From Clostridiales bacterium (GTDB lineage Bacteria; Bacillota; Desulfitobacteriia; Desulfitobacteriales; Desulfitobacteriaceae): DNA of 14,505 nucleotides. The notes under the pieces are model-generated. The model worked only from the letters and a program-made list of their open reading frames with translations. It was not told where the DNA came from and ran no database searches. Of this stretch, positions 1-7,386 are shown in pieces. The DNA is taken from positions 1 to 14,505 of the forward strand of contig DAHVVW010000012.1 in assembly GCA_027357125.1 (NCBI GenBank). Reading direction: 5' to 3'. Numbering within the stretch: position 1 is the stretch's first letter; the number at the start of each line of letters is the position of its first letter. A program made the translations under genes and the position numbers.

Positions 1-1
1 T

Positions 2-604
2 GAGGGGAATAAGAAAGAGCAAGAGGAACGGGTCAAGGAGTTGTTGCACATGGTAGGGATTGACCCTCACCACGCCAAACGATATGCTCACGAATTCAGT
101 GGTGGACAACGTCAGCGGGTTGGGATTGCCCGGGCTTTAGCCCTTAACCCGGAACTCGTGGTGTGCGATGAGCCTGTCTCTGCCCTCGATGTATCTATCC
201 AGTCTCAAGTGTTGAACATACTTCAGAATTTGCAAGCCCGGCTCAATCTAACCTATTTTTTTATCTCTCACGACCTTAGCGTGGTCAATCACATCTGTGA
301 CCGGGTGGCGGTGATGTATCTGGGCAAAATAGTGGAAATGGGTACCCGAGATAAAATCTTTAATAATACCGTCCATCCTTACACCAAGGCCTTGCTATCA
401 GCCGCTCCATTGCCAAACCCCGATAACAAGCGCGAACGTCTTCTACTCAAAGGGGAAGTACCTAGCCCACTGTCCCCGCCGTCGGGTTGCCATTTTCACC
501 CCCGTTGCTCGTTTAGCCAGCCCTGCTGTGCCGAGGCCGAGCCGCAATCAACGTGGCTAGAGAAAGATCATATGGTTGCCTGTTACCTGGTAGACCGGAA
601 TTAG
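2..604 (+). CDS. Oligo/dipeptide ABC transporter ATP-binding protein, 3' part only
   Basis: This is the C-terminal 200 residues of a peptide-importer ATPase of the DppD/DppF/OppD/OppF family; the reading frame is open to the left edge, so the N-terminus and Walker A lie outside the window. Visible in order are the ABC signature [15 protein letters not shown], Walker B followed by the D-loop ([12 protein letters not shown]) and the H-loop (FFISHDLS). The family-specific C-terminal extension follows, with [16 protein letters not shown]. At the end is a cysteine cluster ([11 protein letters not shown] and a last Cys eight residues from the end). In a crystallised DppD such cysteines hold an iron-sulfur cluster; that the same occurs here is inference. 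ATP hydrolysis would power import of peptides, or of nickel or another ligand, through membrane partners encoded upstream. The substrate cannot be told from this fragment. No convincing terminator separates it from hisC. Confidence 0.93.
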   Translation, partial: EGNKKEQEERVKELLHMVGIDPHHAKRYAHEFSGGQRQRVGIARALALNPELVVCDEPVSALDVSIQSQVLNILQNLQARLNLTYFFISHDLSVVNHICDRVAVMYLGKIVEMGTRDKIFNNTVHPYTKALLSAAPLPNPDNKRERLLLKGEVPSPLSPPSGCHFHPRCSFSQPCCAEAEPQSTWLEKDHMVACYLVDRN

Positions 605-685
605 AGACTCCCCGCTTTGATCGTGTGTGGTGCCGGTTTCTTTAGGAACTATGACATTCTTTCTGGCAAAGGTGGAGTTTAGCTT

Positions 686-1789
686 ATGAGTAATTCTTAT
701 CGCGAATTAATACGGGATGAAGTTCGTGAATTACCATTCTATGTGCCAGGTAAACCAATCGAAGAGTTAAGACGGGAACGTGGGCTCACAAACGTGGTAA
801 AACTGGCTTCCAACGAGAATTCATGGGGGACTGATCCGGCTGCGTTAGACGCTATAATTAAATTTCTACCGGATATTTTTCGGTACCCGGATTCCAAAGC
901 ATACGATTTACGTCTCACTATCGCGGCTTCTTTAGGACTGAAGACGGAACAGTTTGTTTTTGGCAACGGTTCTGAGGAAATTATTAAGTTAATCGCCTTG
1001 GCTTTTTTCCGGGCGGGTGATGAGATTTTAATGGGTAAACCGACTTTTCCCCGTTACAGCTCTGTATCCAAAATGATGGGGGCTACACCCATTGAGCTTC
1101 CTTGCAATAATGGTTATTATCCTCTTGAAAGAATTCTAGATTGTATCACGATCCATACTCGAGCAGTTTTCATATGTAATCCGAATAACCCTACCGGCAC
1201 GGTACTGGAAGAGGAACATCTCCGGGAATTTGTGAGCCGTGTGCCTGAAAATGTTTTATTGATCTTTGATGAGGCCTATTACGAATTTATGGAAATTCCC
1301 TTTTCAGGATTACTCTTTTTAGAAGAGCATCCAGTGATCGTTTTGCGCACTTTTTCCAAAGCCTTTGGGTTGGCAGGACTAAGGATTGGCTTTGCCATAA
1401 GCAGTTCGGAATTAATTGACGGTATGGAGAGAGTTAGGGAAGCATTTAACGTAAATGCCTTGGTTCAAGTGGCGGCTTTAGCAGCGTGGAAAAACAGGGA
1501 GTATCTCCAACAAATTATTGCCGCAAATGCTGTCGAAAGACGTTATCTCACTAATGAATTAGAAGGTATGGGTGCCAAAACATTTCCCTCCCAAACTAAC
1601 TTCGTTATGGCCTTTTTCCCTGGAATGGGGACAAGACTCAGTGAGCAGTTGCTTGACAAGGGCATTATCGTCCGGCCCGGAGGTGGGTTTGGATATCCTG
1701 ACGGTTTACGAATCACAGTAGGGACACGGGAAGAAAATTCAATGTTATTGACAGCTCTTCGAAATATTATCACAAATAAAGTAACTTGA
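686..1789 (+). CDS. hisC: Histidinol-phosphate aminotransferase (class I/II PLP aminotransferase)
   Basis: The 367-residue protein has the usual HisC length. It is a fold-type I, pyridoxal-phosphate-dependent aminotransferase. Landmarks are LASNENSWG near residue 40, the phosphate-binding FGNGSEEII (92-100), CNPNNPTGT (164-172), FDEAYYEF (194-201), the Schiff-base Lys225 in RTFSKAFGLAGLRIGF, and a C-terminal substrate-carboxylate Arg in GLRITVGTREEN. HisC converts imidazole-acetol phosphate plus glutamate to histidinol phosphate in histidine synthesis, and some members also transaminate aromatic amino acids. No other his gene is nearby, so this may be a stand-alone copy with a role in tyrosine and phenylalanine synthesis; that is inference. 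The ATG is preceded by GGTGGAG (671-677), 8 nt away, which supports the start. It lies 81 nt after the ABC gene and may be read with it. Confidence 0.88.
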   Translation: MSNSYRELIRDEVRELPFYVPGKPIEELRRERGLTNVVKLASNENSWGTDPAALDAIIKFLPDIFRYPDSKAYDLRLTIAASLGLKTEQFVFGNGSEEIIKLIALAFFRAGDEILMGKPTFPRYSSVSKMMGATPIELPCNNGYYPLERILDCITIHTRAVFICNPNNPTGTVLEEEHLREFVSRVPENVLLIFDEAYYEFMEIPFSGLLFLEEHPVIVLRTFSKAFGLAGLRIGFAISSSELIDGMERVREAFNVNALVQVAALAAWKNREYLQQIIAANAVERRYLTNELEGMGAKTFPSQTNFVMAFFPGMGTRLSEQLLDKGIIVRPGGGFGYPDGLRITVGTREENSMLLTALRNIITNKVT

Positions 1790-1857
1790 TCGGTATAACC
1801 TTAGTCAATACTCTTGAAGTAGAAAAATACAGTATAGAGAGCATTCTCGGTTAAAAA

Positions 1858-1897
1858 CTTCAGCTTTGAATTTAACGGTTAAGTAAGCACGCTGAAG
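1858..1897. repeat. Inverted repeat in the hisC-recA gap
   Basis: A perfect 7-bp inverted repeat (CTTCAGC at 1858-1864, GCTGAAG at 1891-1897) encloses a smaller palindrome, TTAAC-G-GTTAA (1872-1882). No T-run follows, so it is not a convincing intrinsic terminator for hisC. It lies 20 bp upstream of the recA -35 element and could be a regulator site or a processed 3' end of hisC. Function unknown. Confidence 0.4.
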
Positions 1898-1917
1898 CTA
1901 TGAATTAATACTACTGA

Positions 1918-1947
1918 TTGACAAGCTTCCCGGTGCGAGTCTATAAT
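1918..1947 (+). promoter_or_regulatory. recA sigma-A promoter
   Basis: A perfect -35 (TTGACA, 1918-1923) and a perfect -10 (TATAAT, 1942-1947) are separated by 18 bp. The LexA box starts five bases after the -10 and so would cover the expected transcription start, the normal arrangement for SOS repression. The start codon at 2009 leaves an untranslated leader of about 55 nt. Confidence 0.88.
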
Positions 1948-1952
1948 GGAAT

Positions 1953-1966
1953 CGAACAGGTGTTTC
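1953..1966 (+). promoter_or_regulatory. LexA (DinR) SOS box of recA
   Basis: CGAACAGGTGTTTC matches the Gram-positive LexA/DinR consensus CGAACRNRYGTTYC at every defined position. It sits directly downstream of the recA -10 element, where bound LexA would block initiation until RecA filaments trigger LexA self-cleavage. This also supports the assignment to the Gram-positive lineage. Confidence 0.93.
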
Positions 1967-2002
1967 CCTATGGGGGAAATAACCCTTTGATTTAAGGGAG
2001 GA
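1963..2002 (+). promoter_or_regulatory. Two small hairpins in the recA leader, the second reaching the ribosome site
   Basis: TTTCCC (1963-1968) can pair with GGGAAA (1974-1979). CCCTT (1983-1987) can pair with AAGGG (1994-1998), which overlaps the recA ribosome site AGGGAGG (1995-2001). Both stems are short, five to six pairs, so any effect on translation is speculative. Confidence 0.3.
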
Positions 2003-2008
2003 AGGCTC

Positions 2009-3052
2009 ATGCCCGGAGGAGATAAGTTAAAGGCACTTGATCAGGCTTTAGGCCAAATAGAGAAACAGTTTGGCAAGGGTTCCATTATGAGGCTGGGAGA
2101 AGCTTCCGCAAGAATGGCGGTTGATGTGATTTCCACTGGTGCCTTGGCTTTGGACATAGCTCTGGGGGTTGGGGGAGTGCCGCGCGGTCGGGTTATAGAA
2201 ATTTATGGTCCGGAATCTTCGGGCAAGACTACTGTAGCGCTCCATATTGTCGCCGAGGCTCAAAAAACGGGAGGAGTCGCTGCATTTATTGATGCCGAAC
2301 ATGCATTGGATCCTCTGTACGCGCGGGCTCTGGGCGTTAATATTGATGATTTGCTCGTTGCCCAGCCTGATACTGGGGAGCAAGCTCTGGAAATCTGCGA
2401 GGCTTTGGTGCGCAGCGGTGCTGTCGATGTAGTGGTGGTGGATTCTGTGGCAGCCCTTGTTCCCCGTGCTGAAATTGAAGGGGAAATGGGGGATTCCCAT
2501 GTTGGGCTGCATGCTCGGCTTATGTCTCAGGCTTTGCGTAAACTAACCGGTTCCATCTCAAAAAGCGGGTGTATGGTTATTTTTATTAACCAAATACGAC
2601 AGAAAATCGGCGTCATGTTTGGCAACCCTGAAACCACGACCGGGGGCCGGGCTTTGAAGTTCTATGCCACGATCAGACTGGACGTGCGCCGCATCGACAG
2701 CCTTAAGCAAGGGCAGGAGGTAGTCGGTAATAAGACCAGGGTTAAGGTGGTGAAGAACAAAGTAGCCCCTCCATTTAAACAAGCGGAATTTGATATTATG
2801 TACGGGGAGGGGATTTCCCGAGAAGGAAGCATCGTTGACATTGGTACAGAAACTAATATTATCAATAAATCCGGTGCCTGGTACTCTTACAATGGAGAGC
2901 GTTTGGGGCAGGGACGGGAAAATGTCAAAGAGTTTTTACGTCAGCACCCTGAAATTGCGGCTGAGATTGAAGGGAAAATCCGCAGCAATATAGATTCCGC
3001 TCAAGTTGCTGCTTCGGAGGAATCAAGCCAGGACTACCTTGATGAGGAGTAA
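2009..3052 (+). CDS. recA: RecA recombinase
   Basis: The 347-residue protein has full family length. RecA binds single-stranded DNA as an ATP-dependent filament, carries out homology search and strand exchange, and stimulates LexA self-cleavage. The sequence shows Walker A GPESSGKT (67-74), the catalytic Glu97 in DAEHALDP, Walker B VVVVDS (141-146), the L1 region around [21 protein letters not shown], the L2 region [16 protein letters not shown], and the acidic tail QDYLDEE. The ATG is preceded by AGGGAGGAAGG (1995-2005). Control is by a consensus promoter and an exact LexA box upstream. recX follows after 56 nt with no visible terminator, so the two are probably co-transcribed. Nothing is unusual: no intein and no missing motif. 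Confidence 0.99.
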   Translation: MPGGDKLKALDQALGQIEKQFGKGSIMRLGEASARMAVDVISTGALALDIALGVGGVPRGRVIEIYGPESSGKTTVALHIVAEAQKTGGVAAFIDAEHALDPLYARALGVNIDDLLVAQPDTGEQALEICEALVRSGAVDVVVVDSVAALVPRAEIEGEMGDSHVGLHARLMSQALRKLTGSISKSGCMVIFINQIRQKIGVMFGNPETTTGGRALKFYATIRLDVRRIDSLKQGQEVVGNKTRVKVVKNKVAPPFKQAEFDIMYGEGISREGSIVDIGTETNIINKSGAWYSYNGERLGQGRENVKEFLRQHPEIAAEIEGKIRSNIDSAQVAASEESSQDYLDEE

Positions 3053-3108
3053 AGGCCTAACGCTCAGAGGATGGTTGTTTCTGAAAACGATAAAAGGATT
3101 ATAGGACC

Positions 3109-3636
3109 ATGAAAAGTAAGAAAAATGCTTTAAGCCTTGCCTTATCTTTATTAAGTCGCAAGGCTCTTACTGTTTATGAAATTGAAAAGCGCCTTTTGGC
3201 GAAGGAATGCGCTAAGGAAGAAATAACCGAGGCTGTGGCGCGCCTTCAGGAATGGGGCTACCTTAATGATCGCGAATATGCGCTAGGCTTTTGTCGCTCC
3301 TACAGCCATAGAAAGTCACGCCGTAAGATCCGCGAAGACCTGCGCTTGCGGGGGGTAAACCCGGAATTAATAGCTAAAGTGCTGTCTGAGTGTTACTCAG
3401 AGGAAGAGGAATTTGAGTTTTGCCTGCTGTTTGCGGGCAAGATCAAAGAAGAATTGCTGAAACAGAACCGGCGTACGAGGATCTCTGAGCATGAGGCACA
3501 AACCCCGGATTGGGAAGTTAAGCACCTGATGTACGCTAAAATTGGGCGCAGGCTTGAGGGCAAGGGATATCCTCCAGTTATGATACATAAGGCTTTACAA
3601 CACTTAAGAGCAGAAAATGAGGAAGAAAATAGTTAA
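3109..3636 (+). CDS. recX: Regulatory protein RecX
   Basis: The 175-residue protein has the all-helical, highly charged tandem three-helix pattern of RecX, including LLSRKALTVYEIEKRLL (residues about 15-31), EAVARLQEWGYLNDREYALGF (about 41-61) and SRRKIREDLRLRGV near 70-83. RecX binds RecA filaments and limits or modulates their activity, so co-expression with recA gives self-limiting recombination. The position directly after recA is the classical one and strengthens the call. The ATG has a modest ribosome site, AAGGA (3094-3098), 10 nt upstream. It would share the SOS promoter of recA. Confidence 0.93.
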   Translation: MKSKKNALSLALSLLSRKALTVYEIEKRLLAKECAKEEITEAVARLQEWGYLNDREYALGFCRSYSHRKSRRKIREDLRLRGVNPELIAKVLSECYSEEEEFEFCLLFAGKIKEELLKQNRRTRISEHEAQTPDWEVKHLMYAKIGRRLEGKGYPPVMIHKALQHLRAENEEENS

Positions 3637-3716
3637 TTTTTTTATTTTTGAGTTGACTAAAGATGACAAAAGTTGATTGTAGTTGAATTAAGTCTGAGCC
3701 CGCTGAGCATACTAAC

Positions 3717-3745
3717 TTGACTTTGTTTGTGAATAATATTAAAAT
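3717..3745 (+). promoter_or_regulatory. Promoter upstream of the rny leader/small RNA
   Basis: TTGACT (3717-3722) and TAAAAT (3740-3745) are separated by exactly 17 bp, each one mismatch from consensus. The predicted start falls at about 3752, at the beginning of a perfect 7-bp hairpin sequence. This would give a transcript of about 175 nt ending at the terminator at 3927, or the full rny mRNA if read through. Confidence 0.6.
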
Positions 3746-3750
3746 GTTGG

Positions 3751-3927
3751 CAGAGACCTGTCTCTGTTAATGTTAACCTTTAGGGTTTTCTTATAGATTT
3801 CGTCGTAGTTAGGTTAAGTGGGGGTTTTGACTAGCGAGCGGGAGTTTGTAGGAAACAAAGGGAAGAGTATTCCTTACTGCTTAAGGGGTGTACTTTAACA
3901 GGAGACTGGTCAAGGCCAGTTTTTTTT
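3751..3927 (+). ncRNA. Candidate structured leader or small RNA with competing hairpins, class unknown
   Basis: This fills most of the only gap longer than 300 bp (3637-4007). Three elements compete. A 5' hairpin pairs CAGAGAC (3751-3757) with GTCTCTG (3760-3766). A terminator hairpin lies at 3905-3920. A long-range helix can join 3755-3770 to 3895-3911 through GACC/GGTC, GTCTC/GAGAC and TGTTAA/TTAACA, with one mismatch and one bulged G, and it cannot form together with either hairpin. Inside it, TTAACCT (3773-3779) pairs with AGGTTAA (3811-3817), and AAGGGAA (3858-3864 region) can pair with TTCCTT just after. I do not recognise any known riboswitch, T-box or 6S signature. It could be an attenuator controlling rny or a free small RNA. 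Confidence 0.4.
3902..3927 (+). terminator. Intrinsic terminator upstream of rny
   Basis: ACTGG (3905-3909) pairs with CCAGT (3916-3920), with a possible inner T-G pair and a 4-nt loop, followed by eight consecutive T (3920-3927). It ends 80 nt before the rny start codon, so it terminates the upstream transcript, conditionally or always, rather than rny itself. Confidence 0.7.
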
Positions 3928-4007
3928 ATGCCAAAAAATAAGGGGTTCAATTTCAAAAAGCTTTCAGAAATTAATTAAAATTTAAAAGCATAGGAGGTGA
4001 TTTTTGA

Positions 4008-5561
4008 GTGGGAACTACAATGACTATTATCGTTTCGGTTATTCTCTCCGTTTTGGGGTTAGCCATAGGTGGTTTTGTTGGCTGGATTATCCGCAAAAAT
4101 ATTGCTGAAAAAAGCATAGGTTCTGCTGAAATAGAAGGAAAACGCATTGTCGAAAGTGCGCTGGCTGCCGGTGAGTCAAAAAAACGGGAAGCTGTGGTGG
4201 CTGCAAAAGAAGAAGTCATGCAGCTTCGCAACGAGTTGGAAAAGGAAACCAGGGAGCGGCGCAATGAACTGCAGCGCCTTGAACGAAGGCTCATGCAAAA
4301 AGAGGAAACCTTAGATAGAAAGATGGAATCCCTGGAACGAAAAGAAGAGGTTATGCATCAGAAAGAAAGTGAAGTTGAACAGCAGAAAGAGAACTTGGCT
4401 AAAGTTTTAGCCAAGGAGCATGCTGAACTGGAGCGGCTTTCCGGTTTAACCTCTGAAGAAGCTAAACAATTGCTCTTAAGCAGTGTCGAAGAAGAAGTCC
4501 GCTACGAGTCTGCGATCATGATTAAAGACATAGAGAATAAAGCTAAAGAAGAAGCGGAGAAACGGGCTAAGAATATCATTTCTTTAGCAATCCAACGTTG
4601 TGCTGCCGACCATGTTGCGGAAACAACAGTGTCAGTTGTTGCTTTGCCAAGCGATGAGATGAAAGGTCGGATTATCGGACGTGAAGGGCGAAATATCCGC
4701 ACTTTGGAAACCCTGACTGGAATTGACCTTATTATTGATGATACGCCGGAGGCTGTAATTCTCTCCGGGTTTGATCCGATTCGCCGGGAAGTGGCTCGGA
4801 TTGCTTTGGAAAAGCTGATAGTTGACGGACGTATTCACCCGGCCAGAATTGAAGAAATGGTCGAGAAGGCGCAAAAAGAAGTAGAGCAGAAATTACGGGA
4901 AGAAGGGGAACAGGCTACTTTTGAAACCGGAGTTCATGGCCTGCATCCTGAATTGGTGCGGCTGCTTGGCCGCCTTAAGTATCGTACCAGCTATGGGCAA
5001 AATGTGCTCAAACATTCGATCGAAGTGTCATTCCTGGCTGGCCTGATGGCTGCCGAATTAGGAGTGGATGTACAGCTTGCTAAACGGGCAGGGCTTTTGC
5101 ATGATTTAGGAAAAGCGGTTGATCACGATACTGAGGGTACTCACGTGCAGATTGGCGTAGATGTAGCCAAGAAGCATAAGGAATCTTGGGATGTGATTCA
5201 TGCAATCGAGGCCCATCATGGAGACACCGAACCCAAAACGATTGTAGCTGTGCTTGTCGCCGCTGCGGACGCGATATCTGCGGCCCGACCTGGAGCAAGG
5301 CGCGAAACCCTTGAGTCCTATATTAAACGGCTGCAGAAGTTGGAAGAGATTGCTGAAACTTTCGATGGAGTAGAAAAATGTTTCGCTATCCAAGCGGGCC
5401 GGGAGATTAGGATCATGGTTAAACCGGAAAAGGTTGATGATGTTCTGGCACCGCGCCTGGCGCGTGAAATTAGTAAGCGCATTGAAGAGGAGCTCGAGTA
5501 TCCGGGGCAAATCAAGGTAGTGGTAATCCGTGAAACTAGGGCGGTAGATTACGCCAAATAG
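4008..5561 (+). CDS. rny: Ribonuclease Y
   Basis: The 517-residue protein is the normal size for RNase Y, the membrane-anchored endoribonuclease that initiates mRNA decay in many Gram-positive bacteria. Domains in order: one N-terminal membrane helix (about 6-28), a long charged coiled coil (about 40-190), a KH RNA-binding domain with [12 protein letters not shown] (220-231), and an HD domain with His336 and the metal-binding HD pair 365-366 in [12 protein letters not shown]. The start is GTG, set by TAGGAGGTGA (3991-4000) 7 nt upstream. A terminator follows at 5626. The gene may be controlled by the terminator-bearing leader described at 3751-3927. The unknown gene and ymdB lie downstream. 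Confidence 0.97.
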   Translation: MGTTMTIIVSVILSVLGLAIGGFVGWIIRKNIAEKSIGSAEIEGKRIVESALAAGESKKREAVVAAKEEVMQLRNELEKETRERRNELQRLERRLMQKEETLDRKMESLERKEEVMHQKESEVEQQKENLAKVLAKEHAELERLSGLTSEEAKQLLLSSVEEEVRYESAIMIKDIENKAKEEAEKRAKNIISLAIQRCAADHVAETTVSVVALPSDEMKGRIIGREGRNIRTLETLTGIDLIIDDTPEAVILSGFDPIRREVARIALEKLIVDGRIHPARIEEMVEKAQKEVEQKLREEGEQATFETGVHGLHPELVRLLGRLKYRTSYGQNVLKHSIEVSFLAGLMAAELGVDVQLAKRAGLLHDLGKAVDHDTEGTHVQIGVDVAKKHKESWDVIHAIEAHHGDTEPKTIVAVLVAAADAISAARPGARRETLESYIKRLQKLEEIAETFDGVEKCFAIQAGREIRIMVKPEKVDDVLAPRLAREISKRIEEELEYPGQIKVVVIRETRAVDYAK

Positions 5562-5625
5562 TTATTCCCTGAGCCGGTTTATACTTGGCTAATCAGAAAG
5601 GCTAATCTAATTAGGTATGAAAAAG

Positions 5626-5655
5626 AAACAGGCGATCTTGTGAGCGCCTGTTTTT
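5626..5655 (+). terminator. rny terminator
   Basis: A perfect 9-bp stem (AAACAGGCG at 5626-5634, CGCCTGTTT at 5645-5653) with a 10-nt loop runs into five T (5651-5655). It ends rny transcription and separates it from the next gene. Confidence 0.9.
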
Positions 5656-5667
5656 AGTTAATTAAGG

Positions 5668-5698
5668 CTATGTACATAGACGGTTTACGAGTTTACGA
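5668..5698. repeat. 12-bp palindrome and tandem 8-bp repeat
   Basis: CTATGTACATAG (5668-5679) is a perfect palindrome, and GTTTACGA occurs twice in tandem at 5683-5698. Both lie upstream of the likely promoter of the unknown 170-aa gene (-35 at 5743), where an activator or repressor could bind. No regulator can be named from these sequences. Confidence 0.4.
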
Positions 5699-5742
5699 GA
5701 GCGTTTGTGCCCTTTTATTGTCAACAGATAGAGAGAAGGAGT

Positions 5743-5770
5743 TTGTCACTCTGTGCCGAATAATTATAGA
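5743..5770 (+). promoter_or_regulatory. Likely promoter of the unknown gene at 5801
   Basis: TTGTCA (5743-5748) and TATAGA (5765-5770) are spaced 16 bp apart, a fair sigma-A match after the strong rny terminator, with the start codon about 30 bp downstream. Confidence 0.42.
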
Positions 5771-5800
5771 TGATCATCGAGGCAAAAGGGGAGACAGAAT

Positions 5801-6313
5801 GTGGGGAGCTTAAATTTGCAGTATAAAGACGGCGGCTATGTCCCGGAAGGAGCCGGTTTGCTTATCTCGATTTTGTTAAGATATCCTGAGGTCGGTTCAA
5901 TATATTATTGGCAGGAAAAGCACGCCCTCCAATTTACATTTCTAATTAAAGATGAAGCTGACAATAGCATGGAGCAAAGTTTACGGCCTGCACTGGAAGT
6001 GTTTCATGATTTGGAAGGAATGGAAATGGAAGTGTGCGCGATCGAGATGCGCCAGGAAGAGCAGGTTGCTATTTTAACCATTACCCGGGATGTTAACAGT
6101 ATGACCCGGAGCGAAGTGGGCCTCATCGTTGAATTGGTTAAACGCAAGTTTTCTAACCACCTGGTGTATGATGAAAGCAATCTGCCGGAAGATGAGCTGA
6201 TGTTTCAGGAAGAACTGATTGGACACATGTTGGCTACGATCAGCACGGATGCTATTGAAAAAAATGTGGTGGCTGTAAGAGAAGAAGGCCGCGTTATTGT
6301 ATTCAATAATTAG
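5801..6313 (+). CDS. Hypothetical protein between rny and ymdB
   Basis: I do not recognise this 170-residue protein. It is acidic, has no signal peptide or membrane helix, and reads as a mixed alpha/beta soluble domain. A hydrophobic GLLISILLRYPEV lies near residues 19-31, beta-like strands occur around 34-50 and 75-95, an amphipathic stretch MTRSEVGLIVELVKRKF lies around 103-119, and the end is VREEGRVIVFNN. No cysteine pairs or catalytic motif stand out. The start is GTG, supported by AAAGGGGAG (5785-5793) 7 nt upstream; an overlapping ATG at 5799 is in another frame and stops after four codons. It lies between two genes tied to RNA or cyclic-nucleotide metabolism, so an accessory role there is possible but only inferred. 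It is real by codon continuity, ribosome site and context. Confidence 0.82.
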   Translation: MGSLNLQYKDGGYVPEGAGLLISILLRYPEVGSIYYWQEKHALQFTFLIKDEADNSMEQSLRPALEVFHDLEGMEMEVCAIEMRQEEQVAILTITRDVNSMTRSEVGLIVELVKRKFSNHLVYDESNLPEDELMFQEELIGHMLATISTDAIEKNVVAVREEGRVIVFNN

Positions 6314-6365
6314 GGAAGTTTTTGCGTGTAAGTGTACCGCGAAAAATGGAGTTGAGCATTCATGG

Positions 6366-6394
6366 TTGGCATGGCCACGATCTGGGTATATATT
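6366..6394 (+). promoter_or_regulatory. ymdB promoter
   Basis: TTGGCA (6366-6371) and TATATT (6389-6394) with a 17-bp spacer form a good sigma-A promoter about 45 bp upstream of the TTG start, so ymdB can be transcribed independently of the unknown gene. Confidence 0.55.
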
Positions 6395-6439
6395 AAGTAG
6401 GCAATTTTAGCGTAATGTTTGTGAGAAAGGAGTAATAGT

Positions 6440-7219
6440 TTGAAAATCCTTTTTGTCGGAGATATAGTAGGAAGTCCTGGTAGGCAGGCTGTTAAAGCGT
6501 TTGTGCAAGATGTGCAAAAGGAACACGAAATCGAAGTCACGATCGCTAATGCTGAGAACGCTGCCGGTGGCAACGGGTTAACCCCTCAAGTGGCTCAGGA
6601 GTTGTTTGACTCCGGGATTCAGTTTTTGACAATGGGGAACCATGTGTGGGATCAGCGTACGATTATGGATTTTATCGGGAACGAGCAGCGCCTGATCAGG
6701 CCGGCTAACTATCCGTTGGGTGCGCCTGGGAAAGGGTATGGTTTTATCCGTTCCGGCGGCAAAAAGATTGCAGTCTTAAATTTATCCGGGCGCGTGTTTA
6801 TGGCGGCACTTGAAGATCCGTTTGCCGGAGCGATCCGCTTAATAAATCAAATTCAACAGGAAACTCCCATAATCATTGTTGATTTTCATGCGGAGGCCAC
6901 TTCTGAAAAAATGGCCTTAGGCTGGTTCCTCGATGGTAAAGTTAGCGCCGTGTTAGGCACTCATACTCATATTCAGACCGCTGATGCGCGTTTGCTGGCT
7001 GAAGGTACCGCTTATATCACAGATGTGGGGATGACGGGACCGCGCGATTCTGTCCTGGGGATTAAGAAAGAAATTATTATTAAGAGATTTTTAACGCAAA
7101 TGCCTGTTAAGTTTGAATTGGCTGCAGGGCCGCTGCAGTTAAATGCAGTCGTTATGGATATCGATGCAGGCACTGGAAAAGCGAGAGGAATCCAGGCCGT
7201 TCAAAAATCAGAATCGTAA
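6440..7219 (+). CDS. ymdB: YmdB-type metallophosphoesterase (2',3'-cyclic nucleotide phosphodiesterase)
   Basis: The 259-residue protein belongs to the YmdB/TIGR00282 calcineurin-like phosphoesterase family. All metal and active-site positions of the Bacillus protein are present at the same numbers: Asp8 (VGDIVG), Glu39 and Asn40 (NAENA), Asn67 and His68 (GNHVWD), His150 (DFHAE), His175 and His177 (GTHTHIQT). In B. subtilis YmdB hydrolyses 2',3'-cyclic nucleotides and is needed for the switch between motility and biofilm and for normal colony development. It uses a TTG start with AAAGGAG (6426-6432) 7 nt upstream. It has its own promoter and a hairpin after the stop. Closeness to rny, whose activity affects RNA turnover, fits a shared RNA-related role. 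The symbol follows the Bacillus name. Confidence 0.94.
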   Translation: MKILFVGDIVGSPGRQAVKAFVQDVQKEHEIEVTIANAENAAGGNGLTPQVAQELFDSGIQFLTMGNHVWDQRTIMDFIGNEQRLIRPANYPLGAPGKGYGFIRSGGKKIAVLNLSGRVFMAALEDPFAGAIRLINQIQQETPIIIVDFHAEATSEKMALGWFLDGKVSAVLGTHTHIQTADARLLAEGTAYITDVGMTGPRDSVLGIKKEIIIKRFLTQMPVKFELAAGPLQLNAVVMDIDAGTGKARGIQAVQKSES

Positions 7220-7222
7220 ATT

Positions 7223-7260
7223 AAGCCTCTGCTGCACTTTGTAAACAAACAGCGAGGCTT
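7223..7260 (+). terminator. Hairpin after ymdB, probable terminator
   Basis: AAGCCTC (7223-7229) pairs with GAGGCTT (7254-7260), extended by GCTG (7231-7234) with CAGC (7250-7253) around one bulged T, giving 11 pairs. The following bases are poor in T, so termination may be inefficient or the stem may mainly stabilise the 3' end. Confidence 0.6.
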
Positions 7261-7305
7261 TGAAAATTATCTCTACAAAAATCTGAAAAATCTGGCATTA
7301 AAAAG

Positions 7306-7331
7306 AGGATTTCTTTTGATCTTTCGCGAAT
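7306..7331 (+). promoter_or_regulatory. Likely sigma-H promoter of spoVS
   Basis: AGGATTT (7306-7312) and GAAT (7328-7331), 15 bp apart, resemble the sigma-H elements RnAGGAwWW and RnnGAATww. The -35 matches that of Bacillus spoVG as I remember it, with spacing one base longer. spoVS is sigma-H controlled in B. subtilis, which supports the reading. The expected start is about 50 bp before the ATG. Confidence 0.6.
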
Positions 7332-7386
7332 ACATCTAACATAGTGTTGTGGAAATAGATGTCAGCAAAACAGGAGGTAGTAATTT

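Noticed and set aside
2048..2512. Long antisense open frame inside recA (154 codons)
   Set aside because: It overlaps the conserved recA coding sequence fully, shows no ribosome site or recognisable protein, and is a codon-bias shadow.
3751..3927. Assignment of the rny leader to a known class (6S RNA, T-box, SAM, lysine, cobalamin, c-di-GMP, M-box)
   Set aside because: The length and closing helix recall 6S RNA, but I could not match the conserved core of any of these classes by eye, so the class is left open.
5106..5510. Antisense open frame of 134 codons inside rny
   Set aside because: Shadow of the conserved HD domain of RNase Y; no independent support.
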